NCBI GenBank assembly: GCA_000310025.1
Contig: FN649727.1
Span: 1,599,890-1,659,497, forward strand
Source: Ectocarpus siliculosus
Taxonomy: Eukaryota > Sar > Phaeophyceae > Ectocarpales > Ectocarpaceae
DNA length: 59,608 nucleotides
Direction: 5' to 3'
Part shown: piece by piece, positions 48,901 through 59,608 of the stretch
How positions within the stretch are numbered: position 1 is the stretch's first letter
How the letters are laid out: each line of letters starts with the position of its first letter
Program-made: the position numbers and the translations under genes
The notes under the pieces: generated by a model
The model's input: only the letters and a program-made list of their open reading frames with translations
The model's database searches: none
What the model was told of the DNA's origin: nothing

Positions 48901-49844
48901 AGGCTCACTCGCGACGTCTGGGGTATGACACATTTCTCCAGCCGCGCATGGCATGGCATAGTGTGCATGCTACTGCCGTGTGTTTGTGCGTGTGTGAAGG
49001 AGCCGAGGGAGCCACATACACACGTGCAGTCGAGTTGACTAGCCTCTGTAGTGGGGCCAGCCCACAATAGCAGCGGGCGGTCTCTAACAAAGAGGGTAGA
49101 CTAACCCTTTTAGACTACAAATACAGCTGGTCGAGCACGTGGCAACCGATTTCGACCCTCTTGTAACGGAAACGTTCTGACTCGGTTCCCTCTTTAACGG
49201 TACCACGATTGTGCGTGGACAAGGTGAAGATCTGCCGATAATGGGAACCGCGCGCTCTTCAGCGCCAGGTTGGCCTGTGTGTAGTTGATGTTCACGCATG
49301 GATATGGCTCTTGGTGTTGGTAAGTTTCGCCGCCCAATCTGTCCGCCAGACTTGCACGCAACGCGCAAAGCTAGAGAAGATCGCGACGACGTGGCCTTTT
49401 CTGAAAAGAGCACAACAGCAGTACTAGGCCCTCTCTTTCGGGTAGGCACTTTGCGATGCGAATCAGACTATGCATACGCATCGGCACACAGCAGTATGTA
49501 TGCGGTTGTTCCATGGTCCATGATTCAAAACGAGTTGAACTTGCCTACTTCAATCACCCGATCACCCGAAGAGGATTCACCAAGCATATTCTCGGGCACT
49601 GCGACATCACGCATGGCACCACGCCACACCGCACCGCACCGCACCGCACCTTATCGCCACCATCTCCGTCGCTGACGTGCATGCCGTGCTCGGTCTGGTA
49701 CTGCGGGAGCTCGGTATCATACACGACCGAATCAAGGTACACATGATCGGCCGCCGGGTCGTCGTCGAGAACAACCAACGTGAGAGATTGCGTGCTGAGA
49801 TCCACGCCGAGCCAGAGCGGCGGTAGAGAGTCCTCGGTGACCAT
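36922..49844 (-). CDS. XYLB: Xylulokinase (FGGY carbohydrate kinase)
   Basis: The enzyme phosphorylates D-xylulose to xylulose-5-phosphate, feeding the pentose phosphate pathway. Minus-strand exons 49844-49650, 42904-42602, 42255-42100, 41613-41465, 41090-40950, 40182-40041, 39735-39640, 38585-38441, 38078-37918 and 37334-36922 join in phase to about 634 residues. Landmarks: LGVDLSTQSLTLVVLD with Asp15 at the N-terminus, VSVSGQQHGTVFW, WADSSTTREC, SGDASDASGMNL-type block (SIDASDASGMNLMDI), SGDNPCGLAG with the likely catalytic Asp324, VSLGTSDT, and ATGGGTNSPAMMQVLADVF near the ATP site. The last recognised exon has a roughly 50-residue low-complexity insertion (Gly/Ala/Ser/Pro-rich) and ends KGMAER in mid-codon, so a short terminal exon remains unplaced below 36922. 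Intron 1 is 6.7 kb and full of mobile elements. Its start lies 267 bp from the ATAD3 start. Confidence 0.93.
43656..43985 (-). mobile_element. tRNA-derived SINE, copy B (full length)
   Basis: On the minus strand the head reads 'gggctagttggtatcc' (box A) and 'ggggttcgaatcccgg' (box B, 43912-43927 region). A second tRNA-like module follows: 'ctggcctagtggatagcg' and, about 130 nt later, 'cacgggttcgagtaaac'. The 3' end is an A-rich tail (the plus-strand T run at 43659-43690). It lies in xylulokinase intron 1 in the gene's sense direction. Confidence 0.85.
44770..45190. repeat. 42-bp minisatellite, array 1
   Basis: About ten units, each with 'gagaacctgcgcaaatattt', recur at 42-bp steps (44802, 44844, 44886 and so on). 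Because 42 is a multiple of three, long open frames appear in several frames; they are not genes. Confidence 0.95.
45610..45935. repeat. 42-bp minisatellite, array 2
   Basis: About seven units of the same family as array 1, in the same orientation, on the other side of the unique core of the TIR element. Confidence 0.95.
46881..48182. mobile_element. TIR element with TA target duplication
   Basis: The 27-bp ends CCGTATACGACACAAGATAT.. (46881-46907) and its inverted copy (48156-48182) differ at one or two positions. TA dinucleotides flank both ends (46879-46880, 48183-48184). Inside, roughly 100 bp beginning around the 'cccccacagaata' word recur as direct repeats near both ends, and 'tatcacaccc' words recur throughout. 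An Ala/Thr-rich open frame at 47063-47413 has no recognised domain. No transposase was seen; TA duplication is typical of Tc1/mariner-type and some related families (inference). Confidence 0.82.
49626..49650 (-). repeat. 5-bp microsatellite at the xylulokinase exon 1 donor
   Basis: On the minus strand exon 1 ends AAG and the intron begins gtgcggtgcggtgcggtg. The GTGCG unit is repeated about four times, so several GT dinucleotides sit 5 bp apart at the splice junction. Confidence 0.85.
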
Positions 49845-50111
49845 GTCTCCGACTGAAAGAAGAGCTAAAGAGGCTGTGGCGGAAGATGACTGAACCAAGA
49901 ACAAGTGCAGTGAACGGACCTGCAGCCTGCAGCTGACAACAGGCCGCATCAGGCACTAGGCGGGCCAATAGGGAGGTTCCGTGTATGGATGGGCATACCC
50001 TGAGTTTGTCCCCCTGCCGAAGGCAACAAGGTCCAGCCAGGTTTGGAGTTTTGTTGAGCAGAGAGAGACAAAGACAAAGACAGACACAGAGACAGAGACA
50101 GAGAGCCGACA
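49845..50111. promoter_or_regulatory. Short divergent promoter between xylulokinase and ATAD3
   Basis: The two start codons are 267 bp apart and point away from each other. A GACAGA/GAGACA purine-rich microsatellite lies at about 50060-50105, just before the ATAD3 ATG. No TATA box was recognised. Confidence 0.65.
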
Positions 50112-53100
50112 ATGGGCTTGCTAGATGGCTTGTTCGGGCCGGAAGGGGGAGAGGATGGCAGTAAGGCTGGGGATACCCTTGGTGGCTCAGATGCAACCGC
50201 CAAGGAGCTGGCAGCCGGAGGTGAGGCGTACGAAGCTCGGCGGAGTCAATGCCACATGCGGCGGTACCCAGAGCTCTATAGATGATGGGGGTGTATTTGA
50301 TGGGATGTTCGTTGACCTACTGCCATCTCTGTCGTGTACGAGAGTATCCGTACCCCCGGTGTACTTCTGGCATTGTGGTTTTGGTTTTGTGGAGTGCTTG
50401 GGAAGCGAGACAGACGCTGCAGCGAGCGGTTGCGGCGGAGTCGACAGCTCAGGAGGGCCGCCGTGCTTGTTCTGTGGCTCGTACCTGCAGCAGCAAAGAA
50501 AGCATTACCGCCGTAGGCTGAAGCACCAGAGCTACCCTTCCACTCTCCCACATGCGCATGGTAGGTCCTCGCTTCCCAAGCTTCCCCTACTGAGTGCGTT
50601 GACACCACATTGCGGGACGATGCGGTTGCTGTACCCAACCGGCGTCCTGCGGTTACCGTACGGCGAAAACCGAACCCTCCTCTTGCCGTTGCTGTTGTCA
50701 CGGCAACCGGTCGGCGTCGCCTTTGAGAATGTACGAACGAGGTACATGTACTGCCATCATTCCACGCACAATGCTAGCCGAGATTGTGATGCGATTTGGT
50801 GGCATTCTTTGACGAACAAGCGTATGTACAAGCCGTTGTGCTTCACATTTCAAGACATGCCGCCGCAGCGACGCATTCGAGCCGCAAGTATTGTTATAGG
50901 CTTTCCCTGACCTGACAGCACCGACTCTCATGCACGGGTGACACTACATACACGTAGCTCTTGGCCCGATTTCCCTTTGTGGTGCTCCTGCTCTACATGT
51001 ACCACGCGGCCGCAGGTGTGTAATGTAGGATATCTGCTCACGTGTGATTATACAGGAGACAAAAGTGTTTCCTCCAGTCGTACGTACGCGTATCTCGCCT
51101 TTCGAAAAGAGACGCCCACAGCAGTTCATCGAAGGAGAGAAAGACAGAAAGACCTCCCGTACAGCAGTACACCTCAACCGGGAGGCACCTCCAAAGAGAC
51201 CTCAAAGAGTCCTTGAATGGTAGCTTCTGTCCCCAAAGTTACGTGCCGTGGAGCGTTTCCACCACCACCAGCTATTCGTTTCGATCCGCGCTGGTATGGT
51301 TGCTCTCGTGTTACTCACTGCTCGCATCGTCACCAGTGAGCGGCAGAATGCATACCGCAGCAGTAGATAGGGAGGAGTAATGAGCCGCGGGAAGACTGTA
51401 CATCCTCTCCCGCTGGTATCAAGTGCTACACCAACGAACGGCGGAGGAAAATGCACATACGCCGTGACGCACGCGATGCTACGGTAGTATCGCCAAACGA
51501 TCGGCCCCCAACATCACTGCCGCTGGCCAAAAATGAACAACAGTGGCAGACACGAAAACACTAGATAGAACCCATCGGGCAGCGCGATGTGGAAAGCCGG
51601 TGGAAAGTGGCAGTAGCGCAGCAGTTCCAACAGAAACAGCACATTCTCTCGCATGGACCGTTTGTCAACATCTGTCTCTCTCATGTCTCGCTGTTGCTGG
51701 AGGTGGCGTCTTTTGTGTGCTTCCCTTATCCCCCTCCCTATTGTTGTCCAGCGAAAGACGCCCTCTGTCGTTCTGAGTCCTATGTGGTGACTGCGTCAAT
51801 AGCACCAACCGCCTCAACTTCGCTCTCCCCTGTTGGTGTTGCTGTTGTAGGCAAAACGTCAATGGATCGTATTTTCACCCATAGATATTTCCAACGGCCA
51901 CTAGAACCGCCAAGGCTAACCCTTTTGTTTATCCAGAGAGCGGACACCAGGTCTGTTTTTTAATCCTGTGCTTTTGCCTAGGGAAGGGGTTGGACCACGG
52001 ATGGGTGTGATTCTGTGGATATGCGAGACTTGTCACCGGCGCGCTACCTCTTGGTTTGAATCGCTCGCGCTTGAGATCTCCGCTTTTGAAATCCTGCTTT
52101 CCTTGCTGAACTCCAAGAGACAGGGCAAGCTATCTCCGATGGATTTTGGGCATGAACGCCTGTGTAACACGGCCATCTCTCGCCAATGCACGACCGAGAA
52201 CCAGTGTGACGAAGGGTGCACTGTTTTTCTTTCTCCTCACAAACCAACAGATCGTACGTCGGTGCCCGATAGCTCTCGTTGTGATCGAAAAGGAGGGTTG
52301 TAAAGACCCCCCGGAAATCAAACAGGCCGATACTTCAAGAGCCTGTTTTTTTCCTCCTGGGACGGAGGGAAAATAACGGTCGCTGTTCGCGGATCCGCGG
52401 CTAATTGTTAGTATTCACGGAGCCTACAGCAGTACTTGAAGTACGTAAGAAGACGCGAGCGTTCAGCATGACCTTGAATCTAGGCGTCGCCGCGTCTCTG
52501 CGCATTCTGCTTTCGCTCTCCCTAGATAGCCCTGATCACCTCCTACTCGGGCCACGGGGGCGTTCGAAACGCCACACTCCGCTACCGCCCACACATTTGC
52601 CGTGCTGTGACGCTCGTCACGCAACCACCCGCTGCCAAAGCTGAGGTTCCGCGTACACTCGTGTGTTTCTCCTGCTCTCCGTTGGATGCACATCGGTATG
52701 CCTCCCTGCTCTGTCTCCAACCTCGTAGATGTTGCTATCTCTGCTCCAACCCTTGCTGCCACACCCTACGTCGCGTTGGCACGGCCCTTGTCGTACGGAC
52801 GACTGCAAGCTACATGTGGCGCGTACCATGTTTACCGCTAACACGTCGGTCGATCGATCGATTTGTTCCACCAGGCCCTCCGCTAGCGAGGGACACCCCG
52901 CCGCCGCAAGACCCCGGTATCTACAGCCATGGAGGGGCGGGCTTCAATGCAGAGCCCATGGAGAGGTGAGTCAGTCCGAGCACAGGCGTGCATTCGTGCA
53001 TACATGTGGCCGTGTGTTCCTCAACAAGGCTACATGACAAATTGGGCGTACCTGGACGAGTGGGAGAACGTTGTGTTTGGTAGTCAAGTCTGGTTGTCCT

Positions 53101-56100
53101 GTTGTCCTCCGTAAGGCCCACGTATTTCCCGATGGGAAGAACGACCAGAATTGCAGTGTTTCTCGTTTTGGGATTAGACTAGACGGATCTCATTGCTCTT
53201 GCATGGCACTGCCCCTGTGGCTGTCCGCATCATTTTGTTTCCCCGGATGCTTGAGTAATCGCGCTAGCCGAGTTTGTATGTTTCACGGTCTCTTTTCAGT
53301 GCAACCGGACACTTGCTGCTGCTCGTAGCCATTGGATGTTTTGCTTGGCGAACGGACTCGCTTGCGTGGTGGCCCGCTGGGGTTGGCTGCTTGGCTTCTG
53401 TGGTCGCTGGTATTGATTTTTTGTTGGAAGTCGATCGATTCGCCTTGCCTTGGCAAATATCTTTGGTCATGGCCGATTCTTCCCAACCTGCTTGGCCGTT
53501 GCAGAGCGGTGCAGCTGGCCTTCGAGCTGGGCAGGGAGCGCAACCCGTCCGTCTTGGCGCACGAGCGTCGCTCCAAGCTCACCAAGACAAGGGCGGAAGT
53601 TTCGGACAAGACCGGGGAATTCCACCACTGGGCCACGGAGGCCGACAAGCACATAGACCATAAGGTGAGGCTTGCTCCAGAAATGCCTCTGCTGGGTCTG
53701 CCAGTTGCCGATCGCTACCCTACCCTTTCGTAACGTCAATATTACGGATTTTGTGTACGGGTATGTACATGGCCCTTGGTATCTCCTCCGTGGGATGGGA
53801 ATGCGGCCGTAATAATGCTGATGAGAGTTAGAGGTTAGCGGTGGGAGGATCGATGGGATGAGAAAAGGGCAGTTCGTGCGGTACTCGTGTACTGTTATGC
53901 AGCAGCCGAGCAGCAGCACACGGACGACCTTCGAGACGAGACATTCTTGTTTTTTTTTTTTATTGTCTTGACTTCAAGTAGGCGCTCGCAGCATTTGTGC
54001 CGTTTACTCCAACCCGTGGTAACACAGAAGTGTTTCCTCCCACCCTCCCCTCCTGCGGTATATGCTTTGCCTTCGACTTTTAATGCGAGAAGAGTGCAGC
54101 ACTCTCTTCCCTTCGTGTACACACGAACTAGTGCTTTCCACCCAGGCCAGGAACGGAAGCGAGAGAAAAACTCACTTTGCAAGAAAGCTCGCGTTGGACA
54201 GCTATGTCGATGCATTCCCCCTAGCTGGAGGCACCTTGATTTTCACATCCGTCAACACTTGGTACGTGAGAGGAATGTCCCGAATTGACCCCCAAGAACC
54301 TCTCGTTGACCCGAGCACGACTGTTGCCAGCAGGTGTTGGTTCTGCTTTCGCCCTTTTTTTTTTGTGCCTGAGTTGTCCGCCTCGCCCCGCTTTGGGGGG
54401 TTGCCCGATCACTGTGCCACGCTGTGCGCCGCATCCCCCCCGCCGTAGGTGCGTGAGGAAGCAGCGCGGATGCGAGAGCTGAAGGACGAGCACAGCAGGG
54501 CCAGGGAGGAGTTCCGGGTGAGTACAGCGGGGGAGGGTCGTGCATGCCGTAGTCGTTAGACGATGGACCTCGCATCCCTACAAAGCCGGGCACGACAGCG
54601 TAGAGGAACCGAATGACTCATCTGTTTCGCGGGATCTCCGTGAGAGAATATTGTCAGAGAAGATCGATGTTTTGCTGTTCGTTTACCGTTGGTGCCCCCC
54701 ATCTTCGTGGAGCAGTCGATGCGGCCTTGTTGTGTCTGCCACTAGTGGGTATCAGGTTTGAACGTGGCAGCAGCTGCTGTAAGGGTAAGGCCTTCAGTGT
54801 TCAGCACGGTATGCTTGTAAATACCTTTTCGGTTATGTCATTCCGCCCGTTCTTACTACCGTGTGTATTGCTGTCATGTACAGTGCCGATGTTATTTACT
54901 GACCGGTAGCTTTGGACCCCCCCCCCCCCACCCCCCATTCTTGGTGCGTGCACACGGTACAGGATCGTCTGAAGCGTCAGCGAGCGGTCGACAAGATGCA
55001 GCTTGCCAAGCTAGAGCGAGAAAAGCAACAGGAGATGGAACAGGTAACAACAACAACAACAACGGCAGCCAGCAAACAGCACGAACACCTGTGTGGGCGT
55101 GCCTGTGTGTTTGTTCACGCGTGTACGTACTTCTTTTGACAAGCATCGAGTGCGCTTACCTCCTGACGAGTGAAAGCGCGCCAGTCTTGAAGGAACAAAA
55201 GATCTCTCTTCTGTATGTCGTTGGGCAGTTTGGTATTCCCCCCTCAAATCTGCTGACGCACGAAAACACGTCGGTCCGTAGCGGGACACGTGACACATGA
55301 CACATGTAGGCCGCATATGAGAATGCTGTGTTGGGTGTTGCGTTTTGCACGATAGGGACCTAAGCAAAGGTGTGTGTGTTGTTCAACCGTACATTGTGTG
55401 CACAAAGAAAAACAACGTTTTCGCGCACGGCTTTCGTACTGCCTTGGTTACCCTGATGACTGTTGGCGGTTATTGAGTCCACTTTTGCCGTGTGCCTCTT
55501 CGCGTTTCGTCGTTCTTCAGGAACTAGCGGCAAAACAAGAGCAGATCAGACGCGAGACGATCGAGCTGGAGGCACAGCTGCGGCAAAAGACCGAGCTGGA
55601 GCGTGTGAAGATGGAGACGGAGGGAAGGATTCTGGCAGAGAGAAAGAACCACGACCTTCGTCTCGAGCAGGTTAGAACCGGTAGAGCGTTGGGCGTAGTT
55701 TGATTTGTTTCGGTGGATTGATTTTGAAGACCGAGCGGAAGAACCATATCTTCTTAACGCGCCTTCACGCGTGGAGATTTGATATGGTGTGTGGATTATC
55801 CGGAAGGAGATCCGCGTAGAGCTGCAACAGGCACGACTATGTCGGCGTGATGCTCCCGGGTGGGTGGTGAAGTGGTGTTTCTGTACATCATGGGACGTAT
55901 GGTATCTTCCGATACTATTCGGGAAAGGCGGTATGACGGAGAGAAAAAAGCACGAAGTCCACGCCCGAGCCTTTTGTGTAGCTCTCTTTTTACGAGTTGG
56001 TCGGAGCCTATGGTTGTGTCATGAACCAAGTCTTCTCTACAAACAATCACCACACGGTTCGGTTGGCCTGTTCCATTTTTCCGATGGCGCCACCTCATCC

Positions 56101-58198
56101 CGGCTCCAATGGCAGCCCAATGTGGTAACCTTAGTCGGAAAGAGATGATCCCAGACCAGATGTCAAGCGTATCCTAGCATACACCTGTAGCACCCGCATT
56201 TAAGAACGCCAAGTTTTGGGCGAGGTTGTGGGTCTTACAAGTACAATTGTTCCTCTTGTGGGCTACAAATTCCCGCTTTCGGGGTAAGGATTCTTGACGG
56301 AGCTCACAAATGGTGCTCGAGTTCTTAGGTTGTCAGGTATTTCAGGCTCAATTTTCTTTACTGCGGTACATTGCCAAGTGCTCAAGTACGGGCGCGAGCC
56401 GTTAATAAGCTAATTTCGTGTCTTGCGCATCACACTCTGCGTAGTAGCCCGCGCTTGCTGGACCAGTTTTCCCCCACAAACTCGATGCCTCTGCCCTCTT
56501 TTCAGTAAGAGTTAGCGACTTGTTCCGTGCGGAAAAAGATCGCTGACGTGTCTCTCCCCGAGACACAAGTTCGTGCTGTTGCGTGACCATGTCCTGTTGA
56601 ATGCGCACGGGTCGGCGTCATCGATGACCCAGAGCGGAACGCCGCCGCCGCTGCCGCCATGCTGCACCTTGCCCGAAGGGAGTGAATGCCATCGGTCGCC
56701 GTTGCGTGAGACCCCCCATCTGCGTCCTCCCCTTCCAATCAGTAACGTTCTTTCCTTTTTATTTTCCCGTTGCAGGCGTGTCTCTATTAGGTTTAGGCCC
56801 GGCCGGTGATGCGCTCGGAAATTCACTTAACGTTAATCAAAAACCAAGGCGAAGCACTCATTGAGCACCTGCCTTCCCCTGAAACAAGCACACCCCGCAT
56901 GTCCACGCGTTTGTTTGCTTCCTCCCTCCCGCCCTCCCTCTCTAACTCCTCTCGATACGCCGTCTTTCTCCTCGGCACGCGCGCGCCTTTTCTCGGGGTT
57001 TTGCAGAAGAGGCAGCAGGCCGCGGACACCCGGGAGACCGTCCTGTCTGGCCTCAAGCTCACCGGCGAAACGCTCGGACAGGGCATCGCGGAGTTCCTCG
57101 GCAACCGCCAGGAGATGACGGCGGTGGTGCTCGGTCTGTCGGCGGCGGCCCTTGGCATCTACTCGGCAAAGATGGGCACCGGAGTCATGGGCCGCTACGT
57201 CGAGGTGTGTCGGGGTCGCTTTTTCGTTTCCTTTTGCGTTTCTTAAGGCTCAAGGTGTGTGTTTGTGTGTTTGAGCGTTGAGTCGTGTGACGAAAAGGCG
57301 GCGCTGGATTGCGGTGACCATGTGTGTAGAACAGAGGTAGCGAATGGGCGACTGACAATATAATCGTGTTAGTACCAGCAATAACACTTTTGCGTTTCGT
57401 TGTATGTGCTGTACCGGAATGCCGCACGGTCATCGCATGCCTCTGTTTGGAACTGCCGAAGTTGTCTCGTTTGCTTTCTTGTCCTGCCGACGACTATTTT
57501 TTTCGGAGGACAATGTTTCACCTGTGACGCCGGATACGAGGGGCCTGAAAGAATCGAGCCGTTCGCTCTTGGTCAGCCTTCCGATGAATCGGACATCATC
57601 GCCTCTTCTCGTCGCTTCTCTGCCATGCCACTCGCTGCCATCGTAGTAAATAGCTGTTGTAGTCGCTATCTCGTTGTCGTGCGATGGGAGAGTGAGTGTT
57701 TCCGCGGTGTTGGGAGCCGTTTTTACTCCAATGCGGTTGTTTCGCCCGAAACCGGAATAGATGGGATGGAAACTTACACACACCCTTTTAGGTCATTAGA
57801 CGCATCGGAGACTAACGCCTATTCCATGGTCAGTCGGTTAACGCGGTCCGCGCTAGTACTCAAGACAATCGCACACACGATGGACCGGTTCTCTCTACGC
57901 TGCCACTCCCACCTTCTCCGGAGTGTACTGTATTTCCTGCAGCTTGGACGAAGGCCCCCACGTGGCGCGTTCGGCTGCCGGCCTCTCTGCGAACATCGTT
58001 GCCTGATGATCAGCTGGGAAACAAAGAAACGAAAACCTCTTCCAACGAAACAGCTTCGTCTCGGCCTCCGGACGTCCGGCAGTGGTTTGGCGACTTCTCA
58101 GCTCTTTGCTTCCCTCTTCTTTTGGTTGTGTATGCTTTGCGTCATTGTCTTGCAGCACTCTCGCCTTCCTTGTCTGTTGTTGTGAATCGTTGACGTTG

Positions 58199-58232
<34 letters not shown>

Positions 58233-59126
58233 CGTTACCGTTCTCTTGTTGCGAAAAGGCGAGGCTCGGGCGACCGTCTCTCGTCCGAGAGACTTCACGT
58301 CGGTCTGCGGGGGAAATATTGAAACACCCACTGCAGGGGGCGAGACGGCTGTTCAAGTCTGTCAAGTGAGCACGAACATCGTTTGTCATACCTGCTTTCT
58401 CGCCAACCACAGATTATGGCTGAACTGGTTGGCTTTTTGCTTTTTTATGGGTCTCTCTCGTTTTCCCGTTGATGATACCTAGTACAAGTACCTGGTAAGT
58501 CTGAGAAGCTTTTTTTCTCCTGTAGACGTCTTTTAATGTCTTCCGGGTTTTTTTTGTTAATCCCCAGAGCCTACGGGAAAAGAGGGAGAGGGTCCTCCAG
58601 GAAAAGGAACGGCGTGCTCTGTTAAGTGCACCGAAGGCCTCTACTGCGTGGCAACAACAAGGTTGATGAGGGCTCTTTCCTTTGCAGTTCGAATACGATA
58701 ACGTTGTTGCTCCGGGCCCCGTGTCAAGAGACCCCCGCCCCCCCTTCCCTCCGGCGAAAGTCCGCCTCACAAAGGTTTGACGCTACGATGCAACTCACCC
58801 TACATGCGACTGTTTAGACTATTTGCGCTTTGTTGAGCGCGAATCTCATCGTCAAAACACCGACTTTCTCGGTGCCGCTTCACAGGCACGCTAGAGTGTT
58901 TCCGAGCGCCCTCTCGCCCACTCCGTGCCCACACTATTTACCGCGAAACCTCACGTGCACTCGTGATTGCATGGGTGGTCCAGGCCCGGGGATGCGCTGG
59001 AGGGCGACGCCTCTTTGCCGAAGGCTATCTTCGTCCCGCAGATGGAGCAGCGGCTCCGAAGGGTGGCCGAGTCGTCGTCCAACACTCGCGCCAACCGTGC
59101 GCCTTTCCGCCACCTGCTCCTGCACG
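50112..59126 (+). CDS. ATAD3: ATAD3 mitochondrial AAA+ ATPase, N-terminal part
   Basis: ATAD3 is an inner-membrane AAA+ protein involved in mitochondrial nucleoid and membrane organisation. Exons 50112-50220, 52875-52965, 53505-53664, 54449-54517, 54963-55043, 55521-55670, 57007-57204, 58259-58365 and 58984-59126 join in phase to 369 residues and end at a GT donor in mid-codon. The N-terminus (MGLLDGLFG, then AGFNAEPMERAVQLAFELG) is followed by a long charged coiled coil (about 85-225, with REEAARMRELKDEHSRAREE and LAKLEREKQQEMEQ). One membrane segment lies at about 257-274 (TAVVLGLSAAALGIYSA). Then come GRPSLVRETSR, ILKHPLQGARRLF and ALEGDASLPKAIF, and the last exon ends at HLLLHG. The family's next residues are the Walker A P-loop, which must lie beyond the window. 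Intron 1 is 2.65 kb. Confidence 0.93.
53950..54200 (-). mobile_element. tRNA-derived SINE, copy C (5' truncated)
   Basis: It matches copies A and B from 'gagctttcttgcaaagtgag' onward but lacks the first tRNA-like head. The second module (ctggcctgggtggaaagcactag ... cacgggttggagtaaac) is degenerate. The 3' A-rich tail is visible as a plus-strand T12 run near 53950. It lies antisense in the ATAD3 intron between exons 53505-53664 and 54449-54517. Confidence 0.8.
57823..57880 (+). repeat. tRNA-head-like dispersed motif, copy 4
   Basis: The sequence 'tggtcagtcggttaacgcggtccgcg' followed by 'actcaagacaatcgcacac' parallels the other three copies. It lies in the ATAD3 intron before exon 58259-58365. 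Confidence 0.4.
58199..58232 (+). repeat. CTG trinucleotide repeat
   Basis: About ten CTG triplets lie only some 27 bp before the acceptor of the ATAD3 exon at 58259-58365, inside the expected polypyrimidine/branch region. Confidence 0.9.
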
Positions 59127-59608
59127 GTGAGCACACACGCTTACAGTCGCCGAGGCATTCTATTTACCGACTGTATCTGCACAGCCCCCAAGAGTTTTTT
59201 TTTGTATCATATTGACACTGTTCCTCCGCGATTTGGATGTCTTCATGATTGACGTGTGTGTGCATGTGTTCGAGGCGAGTTTGTTGTCCGTTAGTCGGGA
59301 AGCGTTAATCTCGGCTTGCGATGTTGCTGGGCCCCCGCCGGCAGCCGCCTTTGCCTTGTTGTTGGCTCGAGAGGGCTGCTTGTAGCACGCCACTGAGAGA
59401 TAGGTAGCATGCGGCCTGGGTGTGATGAGATATCTTAGAGGAGGGTGAGTATGAGGACAAGCTGCCACCGCACTTGGACCGCTGCCGCAGTGGGCAGAAA
59501 GCTCAGGGTTGCATTGGACATCTTCGTACATGCTTCTAACAAGAAACGTTGGAACTGTAACAATGTACCGATATAACACACCATATCACGACGGGTCATC
59601 ACCCCCCC
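59127..59608. other. ATAD3 intron running off the right edge
   Basis: The donor 'gtgagc' follows the last exon. No P-loop-coding exon was found in the remaining 480 bp; the window ends in a C run. Confidence 0.7.

Overview
The window looks like nuclear DNA of a stramenopile, most likely a brown alga close to Ectocarpus (inference). The genes are split into many short exons with mostly GT-AG introns. Intergenic DNA is rich in GT tracts and microsatellites. The gene set (helicase-associated-like repeats, a membrane-anchored tyrosinase, an ATAD3 orthologue) fits that group. Nothing prokaryotic is visible. All gene models were spliced by eye; exon phases were checked codon by codon and agree across every junction reported.

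Layout. (1) <1-2991, minus: a partial gene with helicase-associated-like motifs, open at both ends. (2) 3406-5925, minus: the first three coding exons of transaldolase. The gene is cut off at a roughly 350-bp block of poly-G/poly-C that is probably an assembly or read-quality fault. (3) 6400-14618, plus: a WWE-domain plus PARP-catalytic-domain ADP-ribosyltransferase, head to head with transaldolase across 474 bp. (4) 19041-24933, plus: a type II membrane-anchored tyrosinase-family copper protein in eight exons. (5) 25-36 kb: no host gene seen. It holds a decayed tyrosine-recombinase (DIRS/Ngaro-like) retrotransposon at about 29.0-32.15 kb, three arrays of a 10-bp CCATGGA palindrome, and a duplicated hairpin-bearing unit. 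(6) 36922-49844, minus: xylulokinase in ten recognised exons. Its 6.7-kb first intron carries a tRNA-derived SINE and two structurally complete TIR elements (1,250 bp with a 9-bp direct flank repeat; 1,302 bp with TA flanks). (7) 50112->59126, plus: the N-terminal half of ATAD3, head to head with xylulokinase across 267 bp and running off the right edge before the AAA+ P-loop exon.

Transaldolase and xylulokinase both feed the non-oxidative pentose phosphate pathway, and ATAD3 is a mitochondrial inner-membrane ATPase. I see no sign that the genes form a functional cluster; the two divergent pairs simply share short intergenic promoters. The most unusual material is in the repeats: the two TIR elements, the dimeric tRNA-like SINE family, the 10-bp-period CCATGG arrays, and a roughly 185-bp near-perfect intronic palindrome at 366-550.
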